Source of the DNA: an uncultured Clostridia bacterium
GTDB taxonomy: Bacteria > Bacillota > Clostridia > Oscillospirales > Acutalibacteraceae
Length of the DNA: 45,518 bases
Direction of reading: 5' to 3'
Assembly (NCBI GenBank): GCA_946484175.1
Contig: CAMLSX010000016.1
Span: 1-45,518, forward strand
Below, one piece after another: positions 7,524 to 17,330 of this stretch (the first letter of the stretch is position 1; each line of letters opens with the position of its first letter). A program made the position numbers and the translations under genes. The notes under the pieces are model-generated. The model worked only from the letters and a program-made list of their open reading frames with translations. It did not search any database and had not been told where the DNA came from.

Positions 7524-7563
7524 TATGAAAACACCCGCCGGGAATATACCTTTCCGGCGGGTG
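7524..7563 (-). terminator. Terminator after ftsZ
   Basis: A 10-bp GC-rich stem pairs 7532-7541 with 7554-7563 (CACCCGCCGG type), followed on minus by TTTTCATATG. It lies 15 nt past the ftsZ stop. Confidence 0.8.
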
Positions 7564-7577
7564 CTGCAAAATTCTGA

Positions 7578-8705
7578 TTAATACTTATTGAAAATGGACA
7601 TAATATCGGTAAATCCACCGTCATCGTCCTCTGAAACAGGCTTTGCCTGTGCACGGGCAGAGGGGGCTGCCGCAGTCTGGCGAATCGGTGGGGTAGCAGC
7701 AGTTCGAGCGGGCTGTGCGGGAGCCTGTGCCGGAGCCTGCGTACCATTATGTGTAGCAAAACCGGTAGCAATTACCGTTACGCTCATTTCATCTTCCATG
7801 CTCTCATCGAAAGCAGCACCCCAGATAATGTTTGCATCGGCATGTGCCTGATCAGAAATCATAGAAGAAGCGTTGTCAATCTCATCCAGCCCAATATCGG
7901 GAGAAGAAGTGATATTGATGATAACACCCTTTGCGCCGTCAATAGTGGTTTCCAGCAGAGGGCTGGAAATAGCCATCTTGGCAGCCTGTTCAGCTTTATC
8001 CTTACCAGAAGCACGGCCAACACCCATGTGAGCATACCCTGCATCCTTCATTACAGAGGTTACGTCTGCGAAGTCCAGGTTAACCAGGCCGGGCAGCTTA
8101 ATGAGGTCAGAGATACTCTGTGCACCCTGACGCAGCACATCATCGGCAATCATGAACGCATTTTGCAGGGTAATACGCTGCTCGCTCACCAGCTTCAGGC
8201 GCTCGTTGGGGATTACCACCAGGGAGTCTACATGTTCACGCAATGCGGTAATACCGTTTTCAGCCTGCTCCATACGCCGACGGCCTTCAAAAGAGAAGGG
8301 CTTTGTGACAATACCGATAGTCAGAACGCCCATTTCACGCGCCACCTCTGCCACAACAGGAGCAGCGCCAGTGCCGGTGCCGCCGCCCATACCAGCAGTA
8401 ATGAATACCATATCGGAACCACGAATTGCCGCAGCAATTGCCTCACGGCTCTCTTCGGCCGCCTTCTGCCCGATTTCAGGGTTGGAACCTGCGCCCTTAC
8501 CGCGGGTAATCTTCTCACCAATTTGGATTTTCTGAGTAGCTTTGGAACGGTTCAGTGCCTGACGGTCTGTATTTACGCTGATAAACTCTACACCCTGCAC
8601 GCCGCTGATAATCATGCGGTCCACAGCGTTTCCGCCGCCGCCGCCGACACCAATTACTTTTATCATTACTTCATCGTCAATTTGGTTGTCAATTTCGAAA
8701 GGCAT
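7578..8705 (-). CDS. ftsZ: Cell division protein FtsZ
   Basis: A 375-residue tubulin-like GTPase that forms the Z ring. The tubulin signature GGGTGTG is at residues 107-113, the N-terminal glycine loop [10 protein letters not shown] is near 19-28, and the T7-loop region follows the central helix. A Pro/Ala/Gln-rich linker leads to the C-terminal tail [11 protein letters not shown], which differs from the usual basic DIPxFLR-type peptide that binds FtsA, SepF and EzrA. No ftsA is seen in the cluster. The gene is last in the division cluster but is separated from ftsQ by 310 nt and has its own promoter and terminator. Confidence 0.97.
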   Translation of the reverse strand: MPFEIDNQIDDEVMIKVIGVGGGGGNAVDRMIISGVQGVEFISVNTDRQALNRSKATQKIQIGEKITRGKGAGSNPEIGQKAAEESREAIAAAIRGSDMVFITAGMGGGTGTGAAPVVAEVAREMGVLTIGIVTKPFSFEGRRRMEQAENGITALREHVDSLVVIPNERLKLVSEQRITLQNAFMIADDVLRQGAQSISDLIKLPGLVNLDFADVTSVMKDAGYAHMGVGRASGKDKAEQAAKMAISSPLLETTIDGAKGVIINITSSPDIGLDEIDNASSMISDQAHADANIIWGAAFDESMEDEMSVTVIATGFATHNGTQAPAQAPAQPARTAATPPIRQTAAAPSARAQAKPVSEDDDGGFTDIMSIFNKY

Positions 8706-9015
8706 TTCTGTCTCTCCCCCTTATCTTAATTCAACGTCCCGGAAAACCGGTAAAGTCTTGTTATGGTCATAGTCTTTTCTTTTTTAATTTATCACTTTTA
8801 CGCAGAAATTTCAAGGAATTCTTGCGTGAACATGCGAATTTATTTCATTTTATCGAATAAAAAAGCCAGCCGCTTCTGTTTTTAATGATTTTGACGCTTT
8901 GCATACAGAAAATTCGAGCTATTTCCGCATAAATTTCCATTTTCCATATTGTACTAAATTTTCCTTTTTGCATAAGCGTTTAATAGAGCTGCATGCAAAA
9001 CAAGTACCGGAAACC
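8706..9015 (-). promoter_or_regulatory. ftsZ promoter region
   Basis: A 310-nt gene-free stretch between ftsQ and ftsZ. On minus a -35 TTGAAA (8814-8809) and -10 TAAATT (8791-8786) have a 17-nt spacer, giving an ftsZ leader of about 75 nt. The ftsZ ribosome binding site is GGGGGAGAG. No strong terminator for the upstream cluster is seen; a small AAGC/GCTT hairpin followed by six T lies near 8860-8880, so some read-through from ftsQ is possible. Confidence 0.55.
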
Positions 9016-9909
9016 TTACTCGGACTGTGAAATATCGGAACTTTCGGATATGGAAGATTCTTCCAGCTGCTGCTCTGTCTCATCCTTTGAACTGGCTGGC
9101 GAATCTGCATTGTAATACGCTTTTTTCAGATCCCTGGTAAATGAAACATCCAATTCTCCTTTTTCATCAGGCGAAAGCTCTGTGTCAATAATTTTTTTTG
9201 CAGATGCCAATTTCATTTGCAGATCGTTGGAGTTTCCAATCTGAATACGTATTCTCCCGTCATACTCTGCCATTATCTGATATGGGTCGCTTAAATCAAT
9301 ACGGGTAATATCTTCCAGACCGACTGTGTTGAGCATTTGTTTGACTTCTGCAAAAATTTCTCCGACTTTCTTCTCTTCAGCAGAAAAAGTAAGGCCAGCT
9401 TTTGGATTCTTCATCTTGACTCCGGAAACCAGCAGGTATTTTCCAAGATCGCTTTTTTGAATCGCAACAATTTTGTTCTCTTCATTTACCAGCAAATACT
9501 GTCCGTCTTGCTCAAACACTTGCGCAATTTCAGGTTCTGCGATGGTAATCTGAAGAATATCGGGCAGTTTTCTCTTCACCTGTACATTGCTGCTGTATGG
9601 AAGACGACGATCAATATCCGCTTGTGCCCTGTCTACGTCCGCCAAAAAAAGGTTTTCCCCTTTTTCAATTCCGCAAACTTCCAGAATCTCTTCTGTAGAA
9701 TAGTTGGAAGTATTATCAATCTGAATCGTATTGATTCGGAATAAAACGGTAAGAGAAAGGACGACTGCGATAGAAATGACAAAAACGAATGTTAAAAAAT
9801 AAAACAAAATAATCTTGCGCCGTCGACGTTTTGCACGGGAAGAAACACCGTGCCGTGCAATGGCACCTCTTCCCTTGATTTTTTTATTTTCAGAAGGTAC
9901 TTGCCGCAT
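9016..9909 (-). CDS. ftsQ: Cell division protein FtsQ/DivIB
   Basis: A 297-residue bitopic division protein that bridges FtsL and the septal synthase at the outer membrane face. The N-terminus is basic and cytoplasmic, one membrane segment follows at about residues 40-60 (IILFYFLTFVFVISIAVVLS), then a POTRA domain (IDNTSNYSTEEILEVCGIEKGEN region) and a beta domain, ending in a Ser/Glu-rich tail. The frame is open to 9963, but AGAGGAG lies 6 nt before the ATG at 9909, so the shorter start is chosen. It overlaps the 3' end of murA by 20 nt, implying translational coupling. Confidence 0.85.
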   Translation of the reverse strand: MRQVPSENKKIKGRGAIARHGVSSRAKRRRRKIILFYFLTFVFVISIAVVLSLTVLFRINTIQIDNTSNYSTEEILEVCGIEKGENLFLADVDRAQADIDRRLPYSSNVQVKRKLPDILQITIAEPEIAQVFEQDGQYLLVNEENKIVAIQKSDLGKYLLVSGVKMKNPKAGLTFSAEEKKVGEIFAEVKQMLNTVGLEDITRIDLSDPYQIMAEYDGRIRIQIGNSNDLQMKLASAKKIIDTELSPDEKGELDVSFTRDLKKAYYNADSPASSKDETEQQLEESSISESSDISQSE

Positions 9910-11194
9910 GTTTCTCCTCTTTTCTGTCTTCCGGTTTTGTTTTTTCTCTTTGAATCCTGGCACCTATTTGGGAAAAGGCTTCCTCTAACCCCTCATAGCC
10001 GCGATCCAGATGATGGAGTCCCGAAATCAATGTCGTTCCTTCTGCCGCAAGACCAGCTACTACCAACGCAGCCCCGCCGCGAAGATCCGGCGCCTGTACC
10101 GAAGCTCCTGAAAGTGCTTTTACCCCTTCAGCCACTGCCACACGCCCCTCTACTTTGATACGGGCACCCAATCGGAGCAGTTCCCCGGTATATTTGTAAC
10201 GGTTTTCGAATATATTTTCTACAAATACACTCGCGCCGTCAGCCAGGCACAACATTGCCATCACCGGCGCCTGTGCATCTGTCGGAAAGCCGGGATATGG
10301 CAGCGTACGGATGCATTTGACAGGACGCAACCTTTCGGGGGCACACAGCCAGAGCTGGTTCTGCATCACTTTCATGCTGCATCCTGCTTCTTCGAAAACA
10401 GGGAGCACCAGACGCAGATGGTCACATTCTACATCGTGCAGAAGCACTTCTCCACCCGAAGCCGCTGCTGCTGCCAAATACGTAGCAGCAACAATGCGGT
10501 CTGGAATCACCCGGTGTTCGCATCCATGCAAAGATGGAACGCCTTCTATGATAATTTCACTTCCGCCTGCACCGGCAACATGTGCGCCGCAGGCATTGAG
10601 AAAATCTGCCAAATCCACAATTTCCGGCTCTCTAGCTGCGTTGGAAAGCACAGTAGTACCTTTGGCACACGCAGCCGCCAACATGACATTTTCAGTTGCG
10701 CCAACACTGGGAAAAGAAAGAGAAATCGGACAACCTGTCAATCTTCCCGGTACGGTGCAGTCCAAACAACCGTGATCTTCCGTGATCTGCAATCCCATCC
10801 GCCGCAGTGCCGCCAGATGAAGGTCAATCGGACGCGGGCCCAGTTCACAGCCACCCGGGAAGGACAATCTTGCTTTTCCCAATCGGGAAACGATTGCACC
10901 CAAAAACACAATGGAGGAGCGCATCTCCCGCATCAAAGTTTCAGGAATCTCCCCGCCCTGCAGGGAAGAAGAATCAATCAGCAGTGTTTCCCCTTCCCGC
11001 TTTACCCGGCAGCCAAGTGTTTTTAAAATCCGGACAGCCGTTTCTACATCCGACAGTCGTGGGCAGTTATGTAAAACCACCTCTGTTTTGCAGAGAAGCG
11101 AGGCCGCCAGAAGGGGCAGGGTACTGTTTTTGGCTCCGTGTACGCGAAGCTCTCCATTCAGTTTGCAGGGGCCATCTATTCTCAAGCGTTCCAA
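9890..11194 (-). CDS. murA: UDP-N-acetylglucosamine 1-carboxyvinyltransferase
   Basis: A 434-residue cytosolic enzyme of the EPSP synthase fold that transfers enolpyruvate to UDP-GlcNAc, the first committed step of peptidoglycan synthesis. The Lys-Asn pair (22-23) near the start and the catalytic Cys116 in GGCELGPRP are both present. The Cys means ordinary fosfomycin sensitivity at this site. The charged C-terminal tail of about 20 residues is longer than usual. It lies between murG and ftsQ; Firmicutes often have a second murA elsewhere. Confidence 0.95.
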   Translation of the reverse strand: MERLRIDGPCKLNGELRVHGAKNSTLPLLAASLLCKTEVVLHNCPRLSDVETAVRILKTLGCRVKREGETLLIDSSSLQGGEIPETLMREMRSSIVFLGAIVSRLGKARLSFPGGCELGPRPIDLHLAALRRMGLQITEDHGCLDCTVPGRLTGCPISLSFPSVGATENVMLAAACAKGTTVLSNAAREPEIVDLADFLNACGAHVAGAGGSEIIIEGVPSLHGCEHRVIPDRIVAATYLAAAAASGGEVLLHDVECDHLRLVLPVFEEAGCSMKVMQNQLWLCAPERLRPVKCIRTLPYPGFPTDAQAPVMAMLCLADGASVFVENIFENRYKYTGELLRLGARIKVEGRVAVAEGVKALSGASVQAPDLRGGAALVVAGLAAEGTTLISGLHHLDRGYEGLEEAFSQIGARIQREKTKPEDRKEEKHAASTF

Positions 11195-11274
11195 ACCTCA
11201 ACACCCTTTCACCCGTTATTTCGATCGCTTTCCATTCTATGCATGGAAAAACAGATCGGTGAAAGGGCACGAAA

Positions 11275-12408
11275 TCAGGGATGGCTTCTCTGCTCCCGGA
11301 CAACCTCATGCATAATGCTGACAATGCGCTGGCAGGCATCGGGAATCGCCATCTTTGCGGCATTAGCTCCCAGCTCTTCAGCGCCGCCGGGCCGTGCAAA
11401 GATCTCTTCGACTTTCTTCCACAGAAGCTCGCCGGTCAGGTCTTTTTCCTCTATCAACACTGCCGCGTTGCGCTTTACCAGTGCCATAGCGTTGTGATAC
11501 TGGTGGTTTTCTGCCACATTCGGAGAAGGAATCAGGATAGAAGCTTTGCCCAATGCCTGCAATTCACTCAGCGTGATAGCACCGGCACGGCAGATCACCA
11601 AGTCGGCTGCCGCCATACATTCCGGCATATTGTGAATATACTCCCGCAGCTCAATGTTGGGATGTTCGTTCAGATCCAAGCCTTTATCGGCTACCAGCTG
11701 GGGCATCCATTTGGCATACTGGCCGTAGCCGTGGATGTGCTGATATTTTCCAGTTCTGGCGCTGCGTACCAACAAATCCGCCACTGCTTCGTTGATGCTT
11801 CTCGCACCCAGGCTTCCGCCAAAGGAGAGAATCAGCGGACGTGCATCCAGCCCCAGCGTACGGCGGGAATCCTCTTTATCGGCACGCGAAAGCTCTTGCC
11901 GCACCGGGTTGCCCGTGAGGACACAGCGTGCACCTGCGTCGAAATGGCGCTGTGCATCGGCCACTGCCAACATCACCCGGCTGGCTTTTTTCGCGAGCAT
12001 TTTATTGGTAACACCCGGATAGGCGTTCTGCTCGTGAATAACTGCTGGAATTCCCAGCTTCATAGCTTCGCGGATTACCGGACCGCTGACATAACCACCG
12101 GTACCGACGCAGATGTCCGGTTTAAAGTCACGGATAATCTTTTTCGCCTGCTGTGTGGAAGTGACCACCCGCACCATTGTTTGCATATTGCGCTTGATAT
12201 TCTGAAGACTGAGCTTGCGCTGGAAGCCGGAAATCTTCACGCTGCGGAAGTCGAAGCCTGCTGCGGGAACCAGTCGTTCCTCCATACCGCCTTCATTGCC
12301 TACATACAGAATTACAGAATCCGGCTCCATCTCCCGCAAGTATCCGGCAATTGCCAGAGCGGGATTGATATGGCCGGCTGTTCCACCGCCTGCAAATAAT
12401 ACTCTCAT
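11275..12408 (-). CDS. murG: UDP-GlcNAc:lipid I N-acetylglucosaminyltransferase
   Basis: A 377-residue GT28 glycosyltransferase at the inner face of the membrane that converts lipid I to lipid II. The glycine-rich GGGTAGH motif begins at residue 6, and the second half carries the UDP-GlcNAc site (ICRAGAITLSELQALGKASILIPSP). The family normally starts right at MRVLF, so the ATG at 12408 is chosen, although no good ribosome binding site precedes it. A GTG six codons upstream (12426) with GGAAG about 10 nt before it is the alternative. It follows ftsW by about 60 nt in the cluster. Confidence 0.93.
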   Translation of the reverse strand: MRVLFAGGGTAGHINPALAIAGYLREMEPDSVILYVGNEGGMEERLVPAAGFDFRSVKISGFQRKLSLQNIKRNMQTMVRVVTSTQQAKKIIRDFKPDICVGTGGYVSGPVIREAMKLGIPAVIHEQNAYPGVTNKMLAKKASRVMLAVADAQRHFDAGARCVLTGNPVRQELSRADKEDSRRTLGLDARPLILSFGGSLGARSINEAVADLLVRSARTGKYQHIHGYGQYAKWMPQLVADKGLDLNEHPNIELREYIHNMPECMAAADLVICRAGAITLSELQALGKASILIPSPNVAENHQYHNAMALVKRNAAVLIEEKDLTGELLWKKVEEIFARPGGAEELGANAAKMAIPDACQRIVSIMHEVVREQRSHP

Positions 12409-12465
12409 GTATCGCGACGGAAACACAAAGCCTGTGCTTCCGTCTTCCTCCTTTACTGCGGATTT

Positions 12466-13815
12466 CTATATTTTGTCTACATTGGACGTTCTCGAGATAG
12501 AAAGTACAACCCCCATTTCCGCCAGCAGCATGATCAGTGACGTACCGCCATAGCTAAAAAATGGAAGGCTGATACCGGTATTCGGAATCGTATTGGTAAC
12601 CACACAAATATTCAGGATTGCCTGAATTCCCACTTGTGCCGTAAGGCCAATGCCCAGCATCATCCCGAATTTATCCTTTGCGCCCAGCGAAATAATGACG
12701 CCACGCCAGATCAGCAGTGCAAACAGGATAATCACCGCCAGAGCGCCGATAAAACCAAGTTCCTCACAGACAATTGCAAAAATAAAGTCGTTTTCCGGTT
12801 CTGGCAGATACAGATATTTCTGACGCGACTGTGCCAGTCCCAAGCCAAAAAACCGGCCGGAACCAATAGCCATCAAAGATTGTCTTGTCTGCCAAGTATC
12901 ACCCTCCATCCCTTCCGGGGGATTAAAAGGATTCAGCCAGCCCAAAATACGAGGAATCGCATAGTCAAATTTATCGGTAAAGAAAAACATATACAGCCCT
13001 ACCAACACAGCCAGCAGCAATGCCAGCAGATACCATCTTTTTTTAATACCGCCTACCCACAGCATCACTGCTGCCAGCAGGACAATAATAACCGTAGCGG
13101 AAACATGCGGCTCCAAGATAACCAGGCCGGCGATCAATGCCAACAGAAGTCCATAAGGCAATACACCATAACGGAAAGTCTCCATCTTATCGTAATTGAT
13201 GGAAATCAAATGGGCAAAAATCAGAACCAGCGCAAATTTTGCAATTTCTGAAGGTTGGAAATTGATGGGGCCCAGATACAGCCAACGATAGGTACCGTTG
13301 ATCCTCGGAACCAGAGACGTTTCGCGAAGTGTAAGCACCGCAACCAGCATCAGCAGTGTGATTCCCAAAACAGGAAAAGCAAATTTATGCAGATGATGAT
13401 AATCAAAAAAAGACACTGCAAACATAATTGTGCAGCCCAGCGCGGCAAAAATCAACTGTGGGCGAATATAGTTATAACTGCTGGGAGATTTTGATCCCGA
13501 AGACTCAAAATAGGAGACCGCATAGCTGGAAGAAAACAGCATAATAAGCCCAAAAACCAGCAATGCCATTAAAACATATAAAAACATTCTGTCTACGCCG
13601 CCACGCACCGAAAAGATTTTGTACTTCTTGCGCACTTTTTTCATGGCACGCCTGGGTGAAAAAGGCATGTGAGCGGATTCATTGGGGATTGTGACTGCTG
13701 TTCCCGCCGCGCGCGATTGTGCAGCAGCTGTTGCCGGACGTTTTTTCTGTTTTGTACGGGAATCGGCACGGTTGATTTTACCCGAACCTGTGCGGCGTTT
13801 TTTTTGTTCTCTCAA
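12466..13815 (-). CDS. ftsW: Lipid II polymerase FtsW (SEDS family)
   Basis: A 449-residue polytopic SEDS glycosyltransferase that polymerises lipid II at the septum with its partner PBP. About ten membrane segments run from near residue 78 to the C-terminus, with the conserved GINFQPSEIAK-like loop (here GPINFQPSEIAK) and the C-terminal GISLPFFSYGG motif. The first 75 residues form an unusually long, very basic cytoplasmic extension rich in Lys, Arg and Ala. The start is a TTG at 13815, supported by AGGAGG 8 nt upstream. A sporulation paralogue (SpoVE) is possible, but the position in the cluster favours FtsW. Confidence 0.9.
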   Translation of the reverse strand: MREQKKRRTGSGKINRADSRTKQKKRPATAAAQSRAAGTAVTIPNESAHMPFSPRRAMKKVRKKYKIFSVRGGVDRMFLYVLMALLVFGLIMLFSSSYAVSYFESSGSKSPSSYNYIRPQLIFAALGCTIMFAVSFFDYHHLHKFAFPVLGITLLMLVAVLTLRETSLVPRINGTYRWLYLGPINFQPSEIAKFALVLIFAHLISINYDKMETFRYGVLPYGLLLALIAGLVILEPHVSATVIIVLLAAVMLWVGGIKKRWYLLALLLAVLVGLYMFFFTDKFDYAIPRILGWLNPFNPPEGMEGDTWQTRQSLMAIGSGRFFGLGLAQSRQKYLYLPEPENDFIFAIVCEELGFIGALAVIILFALLIWRGVIISLGAKDKFGMMLGIGLTAQVGIQAILNICVVTNTIPNTGISLPFFSYGGTSLIMLLAEMGVVLSISRTSNVDKI

Positions 13816-13886
13816 AACAGTCTCCTCCTTTCCCGGAATTTATGCTTTTGCCAGATGATCCGGCCTGTTATGTACTACTATACCCG

Positions 13887-14888
13887 TTATACGCCAAACA
13901 ATACCAGCAGAAGCGAAATCAATCCGCCAAGTGCTGCTACAACACTGAACACAAAGCAAATTTTCATTTCACTCCAGCCACACAGTTCACAATGATGGTG
14001 AATGGGGCTCATTTTAAACAAACGCTTGCCGTGTGTCAGCTTGAAATAGGTTACCTGCAGCACAACAGAAAGAATCTCTGCGAAATAAACGATTCCCAGC
14101 GGCAGAAGCAGGATCGGCAGGTTCAGAGCAAATGCAATCGCACACACAGCACCACCCAAAAACAGTGAACCGGTATCACCCATGAATACCTTTGCCGGGT
14201 TGAAGTTCCACACCAGGAAGCCCATGCAGCCCGCTGCAATAGAAACCGCCAGAATGCTGACGCTGAACAGGCTCAAAAGACCTGCGATCATCATGACAAA
14301 AATACACACAAAAAAAGTAACGGAAGCATTCAGACCGTCGATACCGTCGGTAAAGTTAACCGCATTGACTACGCCCACGATCAAAATTGCTGCCAGAACC
14401 CAATAGCCCCAGCCAAAATCTACTGTTCCCACAAAGGGAATCATGGTTGCGGTTCCGCCGCCTGCCAGACTGACTGTTACCAGATAGGCAGCTGCTACTG
14501 CAAATTGCAGAACCAGTTTCTGAATGACAGTAAGACCCAGATTGCGCTTCTTTACCACTTTGATATAGTCATCCATAAAACCAATCAGGCCATATGCCAG
14601 TGCCATTCCCAAACCGCCAAACAGCCGGACTTTCATCAACAGCGTTTCGTCAAAACCGTTGATATAGTACAGAGGCACACAAATCAGCACCGCCACCAGA
14701 ATTCCAGCAATAAACATGAGGCCGCCCATTGTAGGGGTTCCCTGTTTTTTCATATGCCATTGCGGTCCTTCTTCGCGGATAGTCTGGCCAAAATGCAGTT
14801 TCCGCAAGAACGGAATCATCCATTTTCCCAGAAGAGCTGTTAAACCAAATGAAATGGCCGCTGCCAACAATGTCCATGTTGCACTCAT
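13887..14888 (-). CDS. mraY: Phospho-N-acetylmuramoyl-pentapeptide transferase
   Basis: A 333-residue polytopic membrane enzyme that loads UDP-MurNAc-pentapeptide onto undecaprenyl phosphate to make lipid I. Family motifs are PTMGG near residue 49, FMDDYIK (Mg2+-binding Asp pair), NFTDGIDGL and the HHHCE-type stretch SPIHHHCELCG near the C-terminus. The frame opens 25 codons earlier, but GGTGGAG is spaced about 8 nt from the ATG at 14888. An internal promoter lies about 100 nt upstream. murD, usually next to mraY, is absent. Confidence 0.96.
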   Translation of the reverse strand: MSATWTLLAAAISFGLTALLGKWMIPFLRKLHFGQTIREEGPQWHMKKQGTPTMGGLMFIAGILVAVLICVPLYYINGFDETLLMKVRLFGGLGMALAYGLIGFMDDYIKVVKKRNLGLTVIQKLVLQFAVAAAYLVTVSLAGGGTATMIPFVGTVDFGWGYWVLAAILIVGVVNAVNFTDGIDGLNASVTFFVCIFVMMIAGLLSLFSVSILAVSIAAGCMGFLVWNFNPAKVFMGDTGSLFLGGAVCAIAFALNLPILLLPLGIVYFAEILSVVLQVTYFKLTHGKRLFKMSPIHHHCELCGWSEMKICFVFSVVAALGGLISLLLVLFGV

Positions 14889-14995
14889 AGTATTTTCTCC
14901 ACCTTGTCTTTTTCCGGTTTGTATATTGCCGGAAGTTCTATACGACCTGGCTCTATCTGCCATGCAGCAGGCTTCAGAGCCGATACGCTTTTTTT

Positions 14996-15024
14996 AGTAT
15001 AGCATACCGGCCCTTAAATTTACA
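14996..15024 (-). promoter_or_regulatory. Internal promoter upstream of mraY
   Basis: On minus an extended -10, TGC-TATACT (15004-14996), is preceded by a weak -35 TGTAAA (15024-15019) at 17 nt. It lies in the 160-nt gap after the PBP gene and could give mraY-ftsW-murG-murA-ftsQ independent transcription. Confidence 0.5.
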
Positions 15025-15049
15025 GCCTGTATCTTGATTTTCTGAAAAA

Positions 15050-17269
15050 TCACGCTACTTGATCGGGTTCCACAAAGCTGACCGTTACAACCGTTCCCGG
15101 TTTTACCTCGGTTCCCTCTTCAATATCCTGTGTCTGAGAAATTGAACTGGAACTGGTTAAAGCTGCGCCTGTCACTTTAATCTGGATTCCTGCATTAATT
15201 GCGGTCTGGTTGGCCGCCGACAGAGACAACCCCTTCAAATTGGGAACCTTGACAGTTGTTTCGGTGCTCTCTGAATCGGTATACAGTACAATCGTACCGT
15301 CTTGCGGAAGCTCTTCGCCAAAAGCGGGCACCTGCTCCAAAACTGTATCACCGTCACCGCGAATTTTTACGGTCAACCCGGCGTCTTCAACAGTTTTTAC
15401 AGCATCTTCCACTGTTTGCCCTGCAACTGAAGGCGCTGTGGTATCAATCTTTTCGAGTTCTTCCTGGGTATACTTGCGTTCAGTTCCCAAATAATCCAGA
15501 ATCTGCTTCATGCATTTTTCAAACGTAGGACCGGCAACCGTACCACCATAGTAATTGATTTTCGGATCGGGCTCATCAAAATAGATAAGCAGTGCAACCT
15601 GCGGGTCATCTGCCGGCGCAAAACCACAGTAGGAAGCGATGTAGTGCTTTTTGGTCGGATCAAGGTTATCTTCCAGAATCTTCTGGGAGGTACCGGTTTT
15701 CCCGCACACCTGATATCCAGCAATATATCCGCTTTGAGCAGTACCGCTGGTGGCATTCTGATTCAAAATTTTGGTCATGCGCTCTGAGGTCTCTTCTGAG
15801 ATCACCTGACGCTTATAGCTGGTATCAGCACTCATAACAATATTGCCATCGCTGTCCAGCATATGGTCCACCACATGAGGCTGTACCAGATAGCCGCCAT
15901 TGGCAACCGCCGCTGCTGCTGCCAGCATATGGATGGGGGTGATACTGAAGTTCTGACCAAAAGACTCTGTCGCCAACTCAACAGGATTGAGCTGGTCAGC
16001 GGTATAATAAATGGTATTGGCTTCACCGGGAAGATCGACGCCTGTTTTTTGTGTAAAACCGAATGCTTCAAAATACTTGAAAAACAGGCTCGGCCCCAGC
16101 TGTTCACCCAAATACATAAAAAATGGGTTGCAGGAATTGCACACACCCTGTACAAAGGTTTCTGTTCCATGGGTAGACCAGCAGTTGATATAAACGCCGG
16201 TTCCAGATACCTGATAAGAGTGATTACAGGTAAAAGTTGTTTCTTCCGAAACAATATCTTCTTCAAGTGCCATAGAACCGGTGCACATCTTAAAAACAGA
16301 TCCCGGATAATAAGTATCGCTGATTGCCTTATTGCGCCACTGTTTTTGCAGGGCAGCAGAAATAGCTGCTTCCTGTTCATCTTCGGGCAATGCATCAATT
16401 TCTTTTTGAACCTCTTTATCTGCAATGGTCCAGGGATCGTTAGGGTCGTAGTCCCCTTTTGTGGCAAGCCCCAAAATTGCGCCGGTGTTGACATCCATTG
16501 CTACCGCACAGGCACCGTTGGCCACGTTAAAATTAGCAATACCTTCTTCCAAGCCTTCTTCCAGAAAATGCTGGATTCCTTCATCAATCGTCAATACCAG
16601 GTCATAGCCATCTTCTGCTTCTACACGCTGTTCATATTGGAACGGCATATCGCTTCCTACAGCATTTTTAGCCGTCACCAGACGTCCTGCGGTTCCGCTG
16701 AGCTCACTGTCATATTGATACTCCAGACCCGAAAGCCCCTGGCTGTCGGTTCCGGTAAAGCCCAGCACCGGACCCATAAAATTGCCATAGGGATAGTATC
16801 TTTTATAATCTTCAATCAGCTGAATCCCACGGCTGATGCCATATTTTTTTTCAAATTCCAGAATTTCATCTTTTATCTCTGTTTCTACTTTCCGCTTCAC
16901 ATAGGTAAAATATGTATCTTTATTGACAAGCTCCAGCACGTCAGCCTCTTCCATATCCAGAATTCTGGCGAGTTCTCTGGCGACAACCGGTTTATCTTTT
17001 TCTTCAATATGAATGGGTTCGAGAGCAACTGTCCAAACACTGGCGCTTTTTGCCAAAATTTTGGTGCCGCTGCAATCATAGATTGTTCCCCGCTGGGCTG
17101 TCAGTTCTGTGGGGCGAAGCGACTGATCAATTGCTGCTCGCTTCAGCTCTTCACCATCTATGATTTGCAAACGAATCAGATTGAAAATCACAACACCAAG
17201 CGCAATTGCCATAAACACCAGCAAAATGCACACGCGCCTCCACATCCGTACGGTCGTTCCTTTGGCCAT
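15050..17269 (-). CDS. Class B penicillin-binding protein with two PASTA domains
   Basis: A 739-residue bitopic transpeptidase that cross-links septal peptidoglycan. One N-terminal membrane segment (about 12-32) is followed by the PBP dimerisation domain and the catalytic domain with SVFK (Ser324, Lys327), SCN (379-381) and KTG (524-526). Two PASTA domains fill the last 140 residues or so. The layout matches the FtsI/PBP2B/SpoVD group; which role it has (division or spore cortex) cannot be decided from sequence. GGAGGAATC supports the ATG at 17269 over the longer frame. It follows ftsL with a 164-nt gap that holds a terminator-like hairpin. Confidence 0.93.
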   Translation of the reverse strand: MAKGTTVRMWRRVCILLVFMAIALGVVIFNLIRLQIIDGEELKRAAIDQSLRPTELTAQRGTIYDCSGTKILAKSASVWTVALEPIHIEEKDKPVVARELARILDMEEADVLELVNKDTYFTYVKRKVETEIKDEILEFEKKYGISRGIQLIEDYKRYYPYGNFMGPVLGFTGTDSQGLSGLEYQYDSELSGTAGRLVTAKNAVGSDMPFQYEQRVEAEDGYDLVLTIDEGIQHFLEEGLEEGIANFNVANGACAVAMDVNTGAILGLATKGDYDPNDPWTIADKEVQKEIDALPEDEQEAAISAALQKQWRNKAISDTYYPGSVFKMCTGSMALEEDIVSEETTFTCNHSYQVSGTGVYINCWSTHGTETFVQGVCNSCNPFFMYLGEQLGPSLFFKYFEAFGFTQKTGVDLPGEANTIYYTADQLNPVELATESFGQNFSITPIHMLAAAAAVANGGYLVQPHVVDHMLDSDGNIVMSADTSYKRQVISEETSERMTKILNQNATSGTAQSGYIAGYQVCGKTGTSQKILEDNLDPTKKHYIASYCGFAPADDPQVALLIYFDEPDPKINYYGGTVAGPTFEKCMKQILDYLGTERKYTQEELEKIDTTAPSVAGQTVEDAVKTVEDAGLTVKIRGDGDTVLEQVPAFGEELPQDGTIVLYTDSESTETTVKVPNLKGLSLSAANQTAINAGIQIKVTGAALTSSSSISQTQDIEEGTEVKPGTVVTVSFVEPDQVA

Positions 17270-17330
17270 AATGATTCCTCCGTAGAAAACAGGCGCTCTG
17301 TCAAAGCCTGAAATAACAGATGCCTTTATC

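Noticed and set aside
7749-8729. A 326-codon plus-strand open frame opposite ftsZ
   Set aside because: It is a shadow of ftsZ with no ribosome binding site.
8919-9110. A 63-codon minus-strand ORF after ftsQ
   Set aside because: It overlaps the end of ftsQ in another frame and no ribosome binding site or family was seen.
15863-17311. A 482-codon plus-strand open frame opposite the PBP gene
   Set aside because: It is the antisense shadow of a PBP with all three catalytic motifs.
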